Positions 1-8,971 of a stretch of 64,000 bases of DNA are shown in pieces. How positions within the stretch are numbered: the first letter of the stretch is position 1; every line of letters begins with the position of its first letter. Below the pieces are notes generated by a model that worked only from the letters and a program-made list of their open reading frames with translations, was not told where the DNA came from and did not search any database. Origin of the DNA: JAVJST01 sp040219295 (GTDB lineage Bacteria; Pseudomonadota; Alphaproteobacteria; Rhodospirillales; Casp-alpha2); contig JAVJST010000002.1 in assembly GCA_040219295.1 (NCBI GenBank), forward strand, positions 62,001 through 126,000, read 5' to 3'. The position numbers were made by a program, and so were the translations under genes.

Positions 1-794
1 TTCCGGCTCGAGATCGGCGACGGGTACTTGCGCCACCGATCCTCGATTTCCTTGTCCTTCGCCAGCGTGTTGGTGATCAGGGCAAACAAGCGGATCTCAC
101 TCTCGAGGCCCGCGCCGAGCGACTTTGCGGCCTGCTTGCGCGTCGCCTGGTCAGTATCGGATAGCCGGTTCAGGACCTCGCTCAACGCGACCTTCTCGCT
201 GCCGAGATCGAATCGCATCGACGCCAGCGTTTCGTCGAACAACCGGTTCCAGGCGGAACGGCCAGTAACGGCCTTCTGGAGTAGCAATTGTTCCATGTCG
301 TCAGCCAACTGGTGGTCGCGGTAAAGCCGCACATCGCGGACCCAGGGCTCATAACGTGCCGCAGTTTCAGCCGACATCAGGTGATCGACGGTTGCATCGT
401 CCAACCGATTGATCTCCAGCGTGAAGAACAGCATCTCGGAGGAGATGTCGGTGATCTTCTCCGACATTGTCTGATGGAAGCGGCTGATACTCTGATCGTC
501 GACCTGGCCCGCGTGGAGAAGCTGCGCGTAACTTCCCAGCCTGTGAAGCTGTTCTGTGATGTTCTCGTACTGCCGGATGGCGTCACCGAATGCCTCGGAC
601 GACATTGCCTCGATACTACCCTGATAAGCCATCCGGAACGATTCCGCTGCCGTCTTGGCGGCTTCTAGGTCCCGGTTGAGGTCGGGATCGTCCGGCGCTG
701 CATAGAGGTCCGCCAGGTTCCACGTCGGCACCGGCTCGCCGACGGCAGCGTCAGCGGCGACGTCCGGCGAAAACTTTCTATCGTCGAGGTTCAT
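1..794 (-). CDS. pepF: Oligoendopeptidase F (M3 family), N-terminal part, cut by window start
   Basis: A leftward open frame starts at the ATG complement of 792-794 and runs off the window edge without a stop, giving about 264 residues. The N-terminus reads NLDDRKFSP, then a WNLADLYAAPDDP segment typical of the start of M3B oligoendopeptidase F proteins, which are about 600 residues with an HEXXH zinc site. That catalytic half would lie outside the window and is not seen. The protein should be a cytoplasmic oligopeptide-cleaving metallopeptidase. It is divergent from the acyl-CoA synthetase gene at 931. The family call rests on the WNLxDLY signature and the helical region that follows. Confidence 0.8.
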   Translation of the reverse strand, partial: MNLDDRKFSPDVAADAAVGEPVPTWNLADLYAAPDDPDLNRDLEAAKTAAESFRMAYQGSIEAMSSEAFGDAIRQYENITEQLHRLGSYAQLLHAGQVDDQSISRFHQTMSEKITDISSEMLFFTLEINRLDDATVDHLMSAETAARYEPWVRDVRLYRDHQLADDMEQLLLQKAVTGRSAWNRLFDETLASMRFDLGSEKVALSEVLNRLSDTDQATRKQAAKSLGAGLESEIRLFALITNTLAKDKEIEDRWRKYPSPISSR

Positions 795-930
795 CTTCGG
801 TCGTGTCCTTGATTGCCGAATTCCAGCCCAAATATGCTAAACACAACTTGGGCATCGGTGGGATGCTGCGCAAGCATCTCGGCGCTGCAAATTCAGGAAA
901 CCGTCAGCGAACAACACGGGGAGAATCGTC

Positions 931-2715
931 ATGGAAGAGCGGCACTGGAACAGTTTGCCTGAAATGTTCTTCGCTCAGGCAGAGAGATTCGGTGCGCGCC
1001 CTTTTCTGTTTCACAAACAAGACGGTATATACGTTGGCACAACTTGGAAAGAAGCGGCGGATCGATCCCTGCGCTTGGCCGCCGGACTGAGCAGATTGGG
1101 CGTTGGTCCGGGAGATCGCATCGTATTGGTATCGGAGAACCGGCCCGAGTGGCTGATTGCGGATATGGCAATCATGTCCCTCGGCGCGATTACAGTTCCC
1201 GCCTACACAACCAACACCGTCGACGACCATCGGCACGTTCTGACCGACAGTGCCGCCAAAGGCGTCCTCGTCTCGACGGAGCGCCTCGCCGGCAATGTCG
1301 TTGCCGCCATTAGGCAGGCCCCGTCCGTTGAGTTCATTGCGTCGATGGAGAAGCTAGGTATCATGGACCTGTCGTCGAAAGTCCAGGGGATGACGATTGA
1401 CACCCTTGAGACCGACGAGCGAACTGAGACCGTCCGGGAAGGCCTAGCGAGGCTGAAACGCGATGACCTCGCTTGCATCATCTATACGTCGGGAACGGGC
1501 GGCACACCGAAGGGTGTCATGCTCCACCATGGCGCGATTCTGCACAACTGCAGCGGTGCGCTAGACGCACTCGATCAACTCGGCATCGGCGATGACCGGT
1601 TTCTGTCGTTTCTTCCACTGTCCCATTCCTATGAACACATGGCGGGTCAGTTTTTCCCGATCGCAGCCGGTGCGCAGATCTACTATGCGGAAAGCGTCGA
1701 AACGCTGATCTCGAACCTCGCGGAGGTTCAACCCACGATCATGACGGCGGTGCCGCGGTTATATGAAACCATGCATCAGCGGATTACCCGCGGGGTTGCG
1801 AAGCAGGGCGGCGTGAAAGAGTTGCTGTTCCACATGGCGCTCAATCTCGGCATCAAGCGCTACATGACGGGCGGGCGTCTTTCGATGACCGAACGGTTGT
1901 TGGACGCACTCGTCGACAAGTTGGTTCGCGACAAGGTCCGCGGTAGATTTGGCGGCCAACTCAAGGCGCTGGTATCCGGCGGCGCGCCGCTCAATCCCGA
2001 TATCGGCCTTTTCTTCACCGCGCTCGGCCTCCGCATCCTCCAGGGTTACGGGCAAACCGAGAGTGCGCCCGTCATCAGCGTCAATCGACCCAACAGTCCG
2101 AGAATCGAAACCGTCGGCCCGCCGATCATCAATACCGAGGTCCGAATTGCCGAGGACGGTGAAATCCTCTGCCGCGGCGAGCTGGTCATGAAGGGCTACT
2201 GGAACAACGACGAGGCAACCGCTGAGGCCATTCGGGACGGATGGTTGCACACCGGCGACATTGGCGTAATCGATCCGGATGGCCATCTCCGTATCACGGA
2301 CCGCAAGAAGGACATCATCGTCAACTCGGGCGGTGACAACGTCGCGCCGCAGCGTGTCGAGGGCATCATCTCGGTTGAACCTGAGATTGCCCAGGCGATG
2401 GTCTACGGCGACAAGCGTCCGCACCTTGTAGCACTGCTGGTTCCCGACCAGGCCTGGCTGGAAGAATGGTGCCGCGGCAACGGCAAGAACGCCGATATGT
2501 CCAAGCTAGGCAACGACCCGGAATTGCATGCGGCATTGGCGCAGGTGATCGATCGGGTCAACAGTTCGCTCTCGAGCATCGAGAAAGTCCGACGCTTCAT
2601 GGTCGCGGAAGAACCGTTTTCGATCGAGAACGAGGAAATGACTCCGACGATGAAAGTCAGGCGCCACAAGGTCCGTGCACGCTACGGCAATGCGCTTGAG
2701 GCCCTCTATCGCTGA
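931..2715 (+). CDS. AMP-dependent acyl-CoA synthetase (long-chain fatty acid-CoA ligase type)
   Basis: This 594-residue ANL-superfamily enzyme should activate a fatty or other carboxylic acid to its acyl-AMP and then its acyl-CoA. The AMP-binding P-loop is YTSGTGGTPKGV (about residue 187), the A5 motif is GYGQTES, and the hinge motif is GWLHTGDIG followed by DRKKDIIVNSGGDN. An internal helical insert and an N-terminal motif like that of the FAA1 long-chain group fit long-chain ligases. The start is supported by GGGGAG at 9-14 bases before the ATG. Its 3' end overlaps the convergent DMT transporter gene by ten bases. Chain-length preference cannot be read from sequence. Confidence 0.88.
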   Translation: MEERHWNSLPEMFFAQAERFGARPFLFHKQDGIYVGTTWKEAADRSLRLAAGLSRLGVGPGDRIVLVSENRPEWLIADMAIMSLGAITVPAYTTNTVDDHRHVLTDSAAKGVLVSTERLAGNVVAAIRQAPSVEFIASMEKLGIMDLSSKVQGMTIDTLETDERTETVREGLARLKRDDLACIIYTSGTGGTPKGVMLHHGAILHNCSGALDALDQLGIGDDRFLSFLPLSHSYEHMAGQFFPIAAGAQIYYAESVETLISNLAEVQPTIMTAVPRLYETMHQRITRGVAKQGGVKELLFHMALNLGIKRYMTGGRLSMTERLLDALVDKLVRDKVRGRFGGQLKALVSGGAPLNPDIGLFFTALGLRILQGYGQTESAPVISVNRPNSPRIETVGPPIINTEVRIAEDGEILCRGELVMKGYWNNDEATAEAIRDGWLHTGDIGVIDPDGHLRITDRKKDIIVNSGGDNVAPQRVEGIISVEPEIAQAMVYGDKRPHLVALLVPDQAWLEEWCRGNGKNADMSKLGNDPELHAALAQVIDRVNSSLSSIEKVRRFMVAEEPFSIENEEMTPTMKVRRHKVRARYGNALEALYR

Positions 2716-3593
2716 GCAGGTGTTCCGGCAGACTTGTGCGCGGTCGCCACCGCAATTCCGATGAGAATGATCAAGAGCGCGACCATCGATTGCAAGGTTA
2801 CCGTCTCGCCGAGCAGCAAGACACCCCACAAAACCCCGAGGCAGGGGATGATGTAGTTGTTCAGCGACACGAACGACGCACCCTGTGTGTCGATAAGGTG
2901 GAAGAATATGACCGTCGCGATCGCTGTTGGGAAAACACCCAGATAACCGATCGACATCCATGACGAGATGTCGAGGTCCGTCAGCGGAAAGTCCGACCAG
3001 ATCGCGATGGGCATCATCAGGATTGCGGCGCACAGGACAACGGCGGCGCTGCGTTGCACGGGGTCGCCCGGCGGCAACCGCCGGGAGATGACCGCGTTGA
3101 TCGCGTAGAACACGGCGCCTCCCGCGATCGCCAGTTCGCGGACCGTATCGCTGCCGAGCTTGGCGAGTGCGCCCGGCCCGACCAGCACGACAACTCCCGC
3201 CAGGCCAAGCGCAAGGCCGACCGCTTTACGAACGGTCATCTTTTCGTCTCTGGCAAAGAAGTGAGCCAACATCATCGTCGTCAACGGCATGATGGCCATG
3301 AGGATCGCGGCCGGGCCGCTGTCGACAAGGACCTCCCCCCAACTTATCAGAAAGAACGGGATGGCGTAGCCCGCGGCACCGAGCACGAAATAAATCCCCC
3401 ACTCTGCCCCCCATTGCGGCAAAACGCGTCCGCGCGACGCCGCAAAGGCCAGCAGAAGCAGGGCCCCGATCAAGAGCCGTCCGGCCACCAGCGACGTCGG
3501 CGGTACCGTCTCGACACCGAACTTGATCGCAGTGAATGCCGAGCTCCAGAGCGATGCTAGCAGGAACAGTACAAGATAGGGGTTGCGGGTCAC
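2706..3593 (-). CDS. DMT-superfamily (EamA) membrane transporter
   Basis: This 295-residue protein has about ten hydrophobic segments arranged as two EamA repeats, with the start MTRNPYLVLFLLASLWSSAF and PPTSLVAGR typical of the RhaT/EamA drug-metabolite exporter family. It should sit in the inner membrane and export a small metabolite, but the substrate is not predictable. It lies 15 bases downstream of the epimerase gene on the same strand, so the two are probably cotranscribed. It overlaps the convergent acyl-CoA synthetase gene by ten bases. Confidence 0.85.
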   Translation of the reverse strand: MTRNPYLVLFLLASLWSSAFTAIKFGVETVPPTSLVAGRLLIGALLLLAFAASRGRVLPQWGAEWGIYFVLGAAGYAIPFFLISWGEVLVDSGPAAILMAIMPLTTMMLAHFFARDEKMTVRKAVGLALGLAGVVVLVGPGALAKLGSDTVRELAIAGGAVFYAINAVISRRLPPGDPVQRSAAVVLCAAILMMPIAIWSDFPLTDLDISSWMSIGYLGVFPTAIATVIFFHLIDTQGASFVSLNNYIIPCLGVLWGVLLLGETVTLQSMVALLIILIGIAVATAHKSAGTPAQR

Positions 3594-3608
3594 GGCGTCA
3601 GACTTGGA

Positions 3609-4580
3609 TCAGTCGTTACCATGATAGCTTCTGTACCAGGCAACGAATTTCGGAATGCCCTCGGCGATGCTTGTTTTCGGCTCGAAGCCAAAGTCTCGTT
3701 GCGACGCTTCGATATCGGCATACGTTTCTTTCACGTCGCCCGGTTGCATGGGCTGGAAATCGAGTTCTGCCTTGATGCCGATCGCATCCTCCAGCGTCCT
3801 GATGAAATCCATCAGGTTCTCCGACCGGTGATTTCCGAGGTTGTAGACCCGATGAAACGCGCCGTTCGCAGGATGGTCGAGGCAACCAATCAGCCCGGCG
3901 ACGATATCGTCGATGAACGTGAAGTCTCGTTTCATCTCGCCATTGTTGAAGACCGGGATCTTATCGCCAGCGAAAATCTTTCGCGTGAAGATGTAGGCCG
4001 CCATGTCCGGTCGCCCCCACGGACCATACACAGTAAAGAACCGAAGGCCCGTCAACGGCATATCGAACATGCGCATGTAGCTCTCGCTGATGAGCTCCAT
4101 CGATCGCTTCGTCGCGGCATAAAGCGAGACGGGATGTTCAACGGGATCATCGACGCTGAATGGCAGCTTGGTGTTGGCCCCATAAACAGACGACGACGAT
4201 GCATAGACGAAGTGCTTGAGGTTCTTGAGCGTCTTTGCCGACTCTAGCAGCACGACGTGACCCTCGACGTTCGCTTCAATGTATGCGTAAGGATTGATCA
4301 GCGAGTATCGAACACCGGCTTGGGCCGCCAGGTGTATGACCGCCGTGATATCGGGATTGGTATTGAAGACGGCGGCAATAGCCTCCCGGTCGGAAATATC
4401 GGCACGAATCATCGAGAAACCGTCACGTCCGTTGAGCCGGTCCGCGCGCGCCTCTTTCAGAGCGACGTCATAATAATCGTTGAAGTTGTCGACGCCGATA
4501 ACGCGATCGCCACGGTCGAGCAACGCATTAGAGACGGTTGATCCAATGAATCCGGCGGCACCGGTGACCAGTATCGTCAT
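3609..4580 (-). CDS. NAD-dependent sugar-nucleotide epimerase, UDP-glucuronate 4-epimerase-like
   Basis: This is a 323-residue extended short-chain dehydrogenase. The Rossmann motif TGAAGFIGS is at residues 6-14, the catalytic YxxxK appears as YAATK, and GPWGRPDMA and RDFTFIDDIV are characteristic of the UDP-glucuronate 4-epimerase (LpsL/Cap1J) group. The start at 4580 is preferred because it puts the dinucleotide fold at the N-terminus; the frame stays open another 20 codons upstream without a plausible fold. The enzyme would supply UDP-galacturonate for surface polysaccharide. No glycosyltransferases are nearby, so the product's destination is unknown. Confidence 0.85.
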   Translation of the reverse strand: MTILVTGAAGFIGSTVSNALLDRGDRVIGVDNFNDYYDVALKEARADRLNGRDGFSMIRADISDREAIAAVFNTNPDITAVIHLAAQAGVRYSLINPYAYIEANVEGHVVLLESAKTLKNLKHFVYASSSSVYGANTKLPFSVDDPVEHPVSLYAATKRSMELISESYMRMFDMPLTGLRFFTVYGPWGRPDMAAYIFTRKIFAGDKIPVFNNGEMKRDFTFIDDIVAGLIGCLDHPANGAFHRVYNLGNHRSENLMDFIRTLEDAIGIKAELDFQPMQPGDVKETYADIEASQRDFGFEPKTSIAEGIPKFVAWYRSYHGND

Positions 4581-4671
4581 GCAAACAAGCCTCTTGTCCA
4601 AGTCCGGCAACCGTATAGCCGAGCCCGTCGCGTTTGACACCCCCGACTTTGATTCGGTTCTGCAAAACCGG

Positions 4672-5547
4672 CTACAGGACGAACCAGAGCAAGGCAGGCA
4701 GCAACGCGAAGGCGATAGCCGTGGAAAGAACGATAATACCGGCGACTTCCTCCGGCGAATTGTCGTTCCTCACCGCGAACAGGTAATTGAAAACCGCGAC
4801 TGGCATCGCGGATTGGAGGATGAGGACCCCCCGGGACACGCCCTCGAGCCCGAAAGCCTCTGCCGCCGCGACGCCCACCGCGAATCCCATCACGAGGCGA
4901 AACACGGAGAGAACCAGGCTGCGTCTGAAGCCACCAATCTTGAGATCGGCGAGCGAAATGCCCAACGTGATCAGCATCAATGGGATCGTGAAATCCCCAA
5001 GAAGCTTAGTGGTATTCTCAAGCCACATTGGCACCGTCAGATCGCCGATCAACACGACCAGCGCCGCCGGCACTGCGTAAAGCACTGGCTGACGGACGAT
5101 CTTGCCGACGGAGAGCGAGCCCGCCGAAACCAGTTCACCGATGGTGAACAATAAGATCAGGTGAATCGTGAAATAGGTGACGGCCAATGCCAGGCCTTCG
5201 GTTCCGAACGCGAACAGGCTCAGTGGCAGTCCGACGTTGCCTGTGTTGGCAAACACCATTGAGGGAAGAAATGTCCTCGCCGGTATGCCGCTCGCGCGGA
5301 AGGCGATCGCGGAAATGGCAGCGAAGGAGCACAAGGTCACAAAGGTCGCCAATGCCATTTCGACAAACGTCTTCTCGCCGATCTCGACATTCGACAGTGT
5401 CGAGAAGACGAGACACGGCGTGCCGATGTTGGTTACCAACGCAGACACCAGCTTGATGTCGAACGCCAGACCTTTGCGCCGCCACGCGAAGCCGATGGCA
5501 ACGGCGATCGCCACCGGCGCGATGATGTTCAGAAGTTGAGAAAGCAC
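4672..5547 (-). CDS. AEC-family (auxin efflux carrier-like) transporter
   Basis: About 291 residues, with ten hydrophobic helices, a start of VLSQLLNIIAPVAIAVAIGF and the central GNVGLPLSLF motif that marks the AEC/BASS-fold malonate and auxin carrier family. The GTG at 5547 is chosen because it directly precedes the first helix; the open frame extends into the end of pyk, where the reading is Arg/Ser-rich and implausible. The start is 7 bases past the pyk stop, with GAGTGA as a weak ribosome site, so translation with pyk is likely coupled. The substrate, presumably an organic acid, is inferred only from the family. Confidence 0.82.
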   Translation of the reverse strand: MLSQLLNIIAPVAIAVAIGFAWRRKGLAFDIKLVSALVTNIGTPCLVFSTLSNVEIGEKTFVEMALATFVTLCSFAAISAIAFRASGIPARTFLPSMVFANTGNVGLPLSLFAFGTEGLALAVTYFTIHLILLFTIGELVSAGSLSVGKIVRQPVLYAVPAALVVLIGDLTVPMWLENTTKLLGDFTIPLMLITLGISLADLKIGGFRRSLVLSVFRLVMGFAVGVAAAEAFGLEGVSRGVLILQSAMPVAVFNYLFAVRNDNSPEEVAGIIVLSTAIAFALLPALLWFVL

Positions 5548-5554
5548 GTGCCGA

Positions 5555-6970
5555 TCACTCGATCCACGCGATCCGCAAGATATTGGTCGCGCCCGGCGTG
5601 CCGAACGGTACGCCCGCCGTGATGATAATCCGGTCACCCGCCGAGGCGAAGCCTTCGTCCTCGGCGATGAATATCGACTTCGTCACCATTTCTCGGAAAC
5701 TGGACAGGTCTTCGGTGGGCACGCAGTGGGTGCCCCACAGAAGGGCCAACCGCCGCGCCGTGTCGAGTCTTGGCGTCGAACAGATGATCGGCACGTCCGG
5801 CCGTTCGCGGGCGCAGCGAAGCGTTGTCGAACCCGTCGAGGTGAAGGTCACAATCGCGGCAGCTTCAATCGTCGACGCACACTGGCGCGCCGCGGCCGTG
5901 ATGGCATCCGCAGCGGTCGCCTCAGGATCCTGACGCTGCGCCGCCATCATGTCATGGTGCAGAGGGTCCTGCTCAACCCGACGGATAATCCGGTCCATCA
6001 TCGCCACGGCTTCAGCCGCGTAGCTCCCGACCGCCGTCTCCGCCGACAGCATCACCGTATCGGCGCCATCGTAGACGGCGGTCGCCACGTCAGATGCCTC
6101 CGCCCGAGTCGGCGTCGGCGCATTGATCATGGAATCCAGCATCTGCGTCGCGACGATGACCGGTTTGCCCTTGGACCTGCACGCCCGGATGATCTGCTTC
6201 TGGAACGCTGGCACATCCTCAGGCGGGCATTCGACGCCGAGATCGCCGCGCGCAACCATGACCGAGTCGGCCAGATCGACGATCTCGTCGAGATACCGCA
6301 TCGCCGATGGTTTCTCGAGTTTGACCATGATGCCGGCGCGACCCGCCACGAGCTTTCGACCCTCGGCAACGTCCTCGGGCCGCTGGACAAAGGACAACGC
6401 AACCCAATCAACGCCCAGACTGAGCGCGAACTTGAGGTCCTCGCGATCTTTTGCGGTAAGCGGTGAAACGTCTATGACGGCGTCTGGCAAGTTTAGCCCC
6501 TTGTGATTGGACAGCTTGCCACCAACCATGACCTCCGTATCGGCATGTTTGTCACTGTGACCGACGACGCGAAGCCTGATGCGCCCGTCATCCAGCAGCA
6601 TCTCCATGCCTTCGCTGAGCGCCTTGAAAACCTCGGGGTGGGGCAGCGGCGCGCGATCGGTACTTCCCGCCTTTTCGTCGAGATCGAGCCGCAGTTTCGC
6701 GCCCTCCGCCAGATCGATGGAGCCTCCTTCAAAGTCGCCGACCCGGAATTTGGGCCCCTGAAGGTCACCAATCACGCCGATCGGCCGATTGAATTTTTTC
6801 TCGAGAGCACGAATCGTCTCGTAGGTCTTGCGGTGGTCTTCATGGGTGCCGTGGCTGAAGTTGAGTCGAAAGACGTCGGCGCCGGCCTCGAAAAGTTTGC
6901 CCATCGCGCCCGGACTGGTCGATGCCGGCCCCAGCGTTGCGATAATCTTTGCGTTTCGATTCCGTCGCAT
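5555..6970 (-). CDS. pyk: Pyruvate kinase
   Basis: This 471-residue glycolytic enzyme converts phosphoenolpyruvate and ADP to pyruvate and ATP. The N-terminus is RNRNAKIIATLGPAS, the first substrate loop is VFRLNFSHG, the signature is MVKLEKPSA, and MVARGDLGVE and ATQMLDSM complete the active site. The start at 6970 is favoured by GGAG eight bases upstream and by alignment with the family N-terminus; an in-frame ATG 42 codons earlier would add a cysteine-rich tail unlike the family. Length and domain order (A, inserted B, C) are normal. It is followed in the same direction by an AEC transporter. Confidence 0.97.
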   Translation of the reverse strand: MRRNRNAKIIATLGPASTSPGAMGKLFEAGADVFRLNFSHGTHEDHRKTYETIRALEKKFNRPIGVIGDLQGPKFRVGDFEGGSIDLAEGAKLRLDLDEKAGSTDRAPLPHPEVFKALSEGMEMLLDDGRIRLRVVGHSDKHADTEVMVGGKLSNHKGLNLPDAVIDVSPLTAKDREDLKFALSLGVDWVALSFVQRPEDVAEGRKLVAGRAGIMVKLEKPSAMRYLDEIVDLADSVMVARGDLGVECPPEDVPAFQKQIIRACRSKGKPVIVATQMLDSMINAPTPTRAEASDVATAVYDGADTVMLSAETAVGSYAAEAVAMMDRIIRRVEQDPLHHDMMAAQRQDPEATAADAITAAARQCASTIEAAAIVTFTSTGSTTLRCARERPDVPIICSTPRLDTARRLALLWGTHCVPTEDLSSFREMVTKSIFIAEDEGFASAGDRIIITAGVPFGTPGATNILRIAWIE

Positions 6971-7125
6971 GCGTTTGCTCCTTGCCTCGCACCCATTCTT
7001 CCCGGCCACGCATAAACACGGGCTCGTTACGAAAACTCGCATCTGCCGGGTGACAAGCGTCTTTTTGACACATCGCCCCGGCAAGATACACTTCATAATC
7101 GGATTCGCCAGGATCGGAACCCGCT

Positions 7126-7680
7126 GTGATTAAGAAGTTCGTCTCCAATGCGCTGTTGTCCATGGTCATGGACAAGAGCGCGCGAAAGAAGCTGGCAACG
7201 ATGCGCGGCGAAGACGAGCCGCCTGCCAAAACTGCTCGCAAGAAAAAGAAGCCGGAGCTCAAGAATCCGGCTCGGCAGGACAGCCGCGAACCCAATCCGA
7301 TCGAAGACGCAGCTGCCGCTGCCGAGAATCTAGCCCAGACTATCGAGCTGGCACTGGCCGATGCCAGGGTCGAGGCGATGCAGCCAAAGACGAGCAACCC
7401 TACGCCAAAGAAGAAACCGTCACCCTTTGATCAACCGGCAAAACCAATGACTCCGGACCGTGAGCAACTGATCCGGGACGCTATCAACATTCATCAGCAG
7501 AAGTCGAAAGTGCTGGATAATCTGGATCCGGCCGTCCGGGAAAAATTGACCGTGATGGCCATGATGGCGCTTGATCCCGACTCGTTGCCGGGGGGTGGCA
7601 AACCAACCGGCGGACGGGAACCCGGTGGGCCGGTAGACGATATCGGCGGTGGCCGAAAGAAACCGCTAAAACGGCGCTAG
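7126..7680 (+). CDS. Hypothetical low-complexity, basic protein
   Basis: A 184-residue frame starting with GTG, with GGATCGGAA about ten bases upstream. The N-terminus is KKFVSNALLSMVMDKSARKKL, followed by a Lys/Pro-rich linker (RKKKKPELKNP), an Ala-rich helix around residues 63-85, and a more ordered segment, PMTPDREQLIRDAINIHQQKSKVLDNL, near residue 107. The C-terminus is Gly/Pro-rich and ends in KPLKRR. There is no signal peptide or membrane helix. Codon use and a clean open frame support a real gene, but I do not recognise the family. It is divergent from pyk. Confidence 0.65.
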   Translation: MIKKFVSNALLSMVMDKSARKKLATMRGEDEPPAKTARKKKKPELKNPARQDSREPNPIEDAAAAAENLAQTIELALADARVEAMQPKTSNPTPKKKPSPFDQPAKPMTPDREQLIRDAINIHQQKSKVLDNLDPAVREKLTVMAMMALDPDSLPGGGKPTGGREPGGPVDDIGGGRKKPLKRR

Positions 7681-7762
7681 ATTCCCTCGCTGCCGTATGC
7701 TCGGTATTTTGGTAAGTATTTTCCCGTAATCTCTGCTGGCTTTCTCTGCGGGTTCGCGCCAC

Positions 7763-7820
7763 AATCGGTCCCGCTAGGGGACAACTGGCAACCTAACCAG
7801 ACCTGACTGAGGGACCGATT
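7763..7820 (+). promoter_or_regulatory. Inverted repeat covering the ribosome site of the stand-alone cheZ
   Basis: AATCGGTCCC (7763-7772) is followed 38 bases later by its exact complement GGGACCGATT (7811-7820). The right arm begins inside the GAGGGA ribosome binding site of the gene starting at 7824. Folding of the leader RNA would therefore hide that site. Whether the long loop allows a stable fold is not known. Confidence 0.45.
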
Positions 7821-7823
7821 GCG

Positions 7824-8360
7824 ATGACGACCAAGAGCGAACGCGAAGAGCTCGACGCTCTGAAAGGCGAGATCACCGGGCTTTTCACCTATGTTCACCG
7901 GGTCCGCGAGGAGATCGCGGCCATCCATCGGCCAGCTGACGGCGAACACCACCTGCCGAGCATGAACGACCAGCTCGATGCCATCATCGAGGCAACGGAG
8001 AACGCCACCAACACGATCATGGAGTCGGTGGAGAATACCCAGGATCTGCTGCAGGACATGTGGAGCCGGGTCGGTCCGGCGGACCAGGCGATCATCGATA
8101 AGGTCATCGAGAACGGCAATCAGATCTTTGAAGCCTGTTCCTTCCAGGACATCACGGGCCAGCGCGTCACCAAGGTCATGAAGTCGATCATCTACGTCGA
8201 GCAGCGGGTGAACGCCCTGATCGAGCTCTGGGGTCCCGAGGAGATTGAAAAGATGGTGCCCAAGGAGTCGACCAAGACCGAAGACGAGAAACTGCTCGAC
8301 GGACCGCAGCTTGCGGGCCAGGGCATCTCCCAGGCCGAGATCGACGCCTTGTTCGACTGA
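7824..8360 (+). CDS. cheZ: CheZ-type CheY-phosphate phosphatase (stand-alone copy)
   Basis: This 178-residue, mostly helical protein carries FQDITGQRVTK near residue 110, the CheZ catalytic signature in which Asp and Gln (D143 and Q147 in E. coli) attack phospho-CheY. The final residues, SQAEIDALFD, resemble the C-terminal CheY-binding peptide of CheZ and the CheY-binding N-terminus of FliM. It should dephosphorylate CheY in the cytoplasm and restore smooth swimming. It is not in a chemotaxis operon; a cyclophilin gene follows after 56 bases. A paralogue lies at 46986-47633. The ribosome site is inside an inverted repeat. Confidence 0.85.
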   Translation: MTTKSEREELDALKGEITGLFTYVHRVREEIAAIHRPADGEHHLPSMNDQLDAIIEATENATNTIMESVENTQDLLQDMWSRVGPADQAIIDKVIENGNQIFEACSFQDITGQRVTKVMKSIIYVEQRVNALIELWGPEEIEKMVPKESTKTEDEKLLDGPQLAGQGISQAEIDALFD

Positions 8361-8416
8361 CGCCTTCGCGCTAAACCGGCTATTGCAATCTGATCCAGCA
8401 CGAAAGTGCCACACCC

Positions 8417-8968
8417 ATGCGTTGTGTCCCCGCCTTTGTCGTCAGTCTTCTCGCCGTTCTGGGCATCGCCAGCGGCCCGGTCGAGGCTGCCGACCTCGAG
8501 AACACGCTCTACATGGAGCTCGAGACCGGCCGGGTGGTCATCGAGATGCGCCCCGATCTGGCGCCCAATCACGTCGCCCGGATCAAGCAGCTGGTCCGCG
8601 AGGGTTTCTACGACGGCCTGAAGTTCCACCGGGTCATCGCAGGTTTCATGGCGCAGACCGGTGACCCGAACGGTGACGGGACGGGCGGATCCGGCAGGAA
8701 ACTGAACGCCGAGTTCTCGCAGGAACCGCATGTCCGCGGCGTCGTCTCGATGGCCCGTGCCGCCAACCCCAACAGCGCCGACTCGCAGTTCTTCATCGTG
8801 CTCGACGCCGCGCCGCACCTCAACGGCCAGTACACGGTGTGGGGCAAGGTCACCGCGGGCATGGAACACGTCGACCAGATCAAGCTCGGCTCGCAGTCGC
8901 TCAACGGCAAGGTGTTCAATCCCGACGAGATCGTCAGCCTGAAGGTCGCCGCCGACGTCGGCGGCTGA
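8417..8968 (+). CDS. Periplasmic peptidyl-prolyl cis-trans isomerase, cyclophilin type
   Basis: 183 residues with a Sec signal peptide, MRCVPAFVVSLLAVLGIAS, and probable cleavage after VEA (about residue 25), so the mature enzyme acts in the periplasm. The cyclophilin core shows FHRVIAGFMAQTGDP, with the catalytic Arg and Phe, then GTGG, and SADSQFFIVLDAAPHLNGQYTVWGKV. The length fits PpiA-like enzymes, which speed proline isomerisation during envelope protein folding. No good ribosome site is visible before the ATG, so it may depend on readthrough from the cheZ gene 56 bases upstream. It converges on the MFS gene, with three bases between the stop codons. Confidence 0.93.
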   Translation: MRCVPAFVVSLLAVLGIASGPVEAADLENTLYMELETGRVVIEMRPDLAPNHVARIKQLVREGFYDGLKFHRVIAGFMAQTGDPNGDGTGGSGRKLNAEFSQEPHVRGVVSMARAANPNSADSQFFIVLDAAPHLNGQYTVWGKVTAGMEHVDQIKLGSQSLNGKVFNPDEIVSLKVAADVGG

Positions 8969-8971
8969 GCA

